Assembly: GCA_013286765.1 (NCBI GenBank)
Contig: JABDFB010000105.1
Location: 1 to 6,269 of the forward strand
Source: Deltaproteobacteria bacterium
GTDB taxonomy: Bacteria; Bdellovibrionota; UBA1018
Reading direction: 5' to 3'
Length of the DNA stretch: 6,269 nt
The translations under genes and the position numbers were made by a program. Of this stretch, positions 5,771-6,269 are shown in pieces; the stretch's first letter is position 1; every line of letters starts with the position of its first letter. The notes beneath the pieces were generated by a model. That model saw nothing but the letters and a program-made list of their open reading frames with translations, did not search any database and was not told the DNA's origin.

Positions 5771-6269
5771 TATGGGATCATCTCCTTCCGATTCCGACTG
5801 ACATCCGGGGTGCTATTTGTGGCACTGATTGCGGCAACGTTTTGGTCAAAAGTTTGTTGGACAATTGGCTGGACCAGGGGCTGGGCTAGAGGCTGAGCCA
5901 AAGATTGAGAAAGATCCTGGGCGACAGCGTGAGGTTCGTCTTTAGTTTGTTTATTAGCGAAAGCCCGGTCTAGCCAGATAGCGACGATTACAATAACTAA
6001 ACCTGCTTCAAATCCTTTACCAATATTGATGGTGTTGAGCGCTTGTACGACTGGCTTTCCGAGCCCGTCAGCACCTACTAGCGCGGCGATTACAATCATC
6101 GAAAGAGATAAAATCATACACTGTGAGATACCGGCTTTGATGGCAGGGAGAGCGTAGGGAATTTCCACTTTAAATAGTTTCTGCATTTTAGTGGAACCAA
6201 AAGCGTCTGCAACTTCGAGAATCGAGGGTGGAATGTCGCTCATCCCTAAATAAGTCATTCGGATCGTTG
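5770..6269 (-). CDS. choW: Choline ABC transporter permease, C-terminal half (5' part outside window, inverted)
   Basis: The frame is open through the right edge (TIR precedes the Met at 6258), so this is an internal continuation, not a gene start. Native ChoW/ProW features are TIRMTYLGMSDIPPSI, and the EAA loop that docks on the ATPase (EVADAFGSTKMQKLFKVEIP, with the typical Ala-x-Gly spacing). Next come the helix SQCMILSLSMIVIAALVGADGLG, the block LNTINIGKGFEAGL and a final helix ending AIWLDRAF. These fit choline permeases closely. After about residue 102 of this piece comes an unusual 60-residue polar tail with five four-residue LxQP-like repeats. The stop overlaps choV by one base. Only about 65 residues appear to be missing between this half and the plus-strand N-terminal half (estimate from family memory). 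Confidence 0.82.
   Translation of the reverse strand, partial: TIRMTYLGMSDIPPSILEVADAFGSTKMQKLFKVEIPYALPAIKAGISQCMILSLSMIVIAALVGADGLGKPVVQALNTINIGKGFEAGLVIVIVAIWLDRAFANKQTKDEPHAVAQDLSQSLAQPLAQPLVQPIVQQTFDQNVAAISATNSTPDVSRNRKEMIP
5782..5787 (-). promoter_or_regulatory. Ribosome binding site for choV
   Basis: AAGGAG on the minus strand, inside the last choW codons, lies 11 bases before GTG 5770. The spacing is longer than usual, but no other in-frame start codon is available before the first ATPase strand. Confidence 0.5.
5854..5913 (-). repeat. Five-unit degenerate 12-bp coding repeat in the ChoW C-terminal tail
   Basis: On the minus strand, five successive four-residue units read LSQS, LAQP, LAQP, LVQP and IVQQ. 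The DNA units are similar but not identical (for example cta gcc cag ccc and ctg gtc cag cca), so they have diverged since duplication. The repeat lies in the polar extension after the last membrane helix, on the cytoplasmic side if topology is standard. Confidence 0.7.

Overview
The window is a 6.3-kb bacterial segment of moderate GC content with Gram-negative, double-membrane traits. It has an outer-membrane beta-barrel porin ending in Phe, a lipobox lipoprotein and a periplasmic binding protein with a Sec signal. A small two-helix membrane protein resembles the HAMP-type proteins I recall from Bdellovibrio and relatives, so a Bdellovibrionota-like organism is my best guess (inference, moderate to low confidence).

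Layout. Positions 1-299 hold a plus-strand fragment of a GH81 endo-beta-1,3-glucanase. Positions 242-1303 (minus) hold the N-terminal part of a GH81 lipoprotein, probably the same gene, facing that fragment tail to tail. It is translationally coupled to an upstream 126-residue membrane protein (1300-1680, minus). A DcaP-like porin follows at 1825-3231 (minus). Divergent from it is a D-glycerate 3-kinase-like P-loop protein (3366-4151, plus). Next comes a choline ABC importer locus: choX (4227-5159, plus) and the start of choW (5168 to about 5520, plus). The strand then flips, giving the start of choV (5770 down to about 5504, minus) and the C-terminal half of choW (6269 down to 5770, minus).

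The most striking property is that both ends are rearranged. In the GH81 gene at the left and in choW-choV at the right, family-typical protein sequence stops within a few codons and continues as family-typical sequence of the same gene or operon on the opposite strand. Each junction is a simple inversion or fold-back with one breakpoint inside the window. At each, 15-20 bases appear to fit both protein families on opposite strands, as expected if a short inverted repeat was used. This could be a real inversion or phase-variable switch. Two independent events at the two ends of a short sequence are at least as well explained by amplification or assembly chimeras, such as multiple-displacement amplification. 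The window alone cannot decide.

Functionally, the intact ancestral genes would be a surface or periplasmic beta-glucan-degrading lipoprotein, an outer-membrane porin, a glycerate kinase and a high-affinity choline importer (ChoX binding protein, ChoW permease, ChoV ATPase). The kinase and choX both lack a Shine-Dalgarno sequence and have a -10-like box 6-7 bases before the ATG, suggesting leaderless mRNAs. The porin, the membrane protein and the glucanase have clear Shine-Dalgarno sequences. No RNA genes, CRISPR arrays or insertion sequences were seen.
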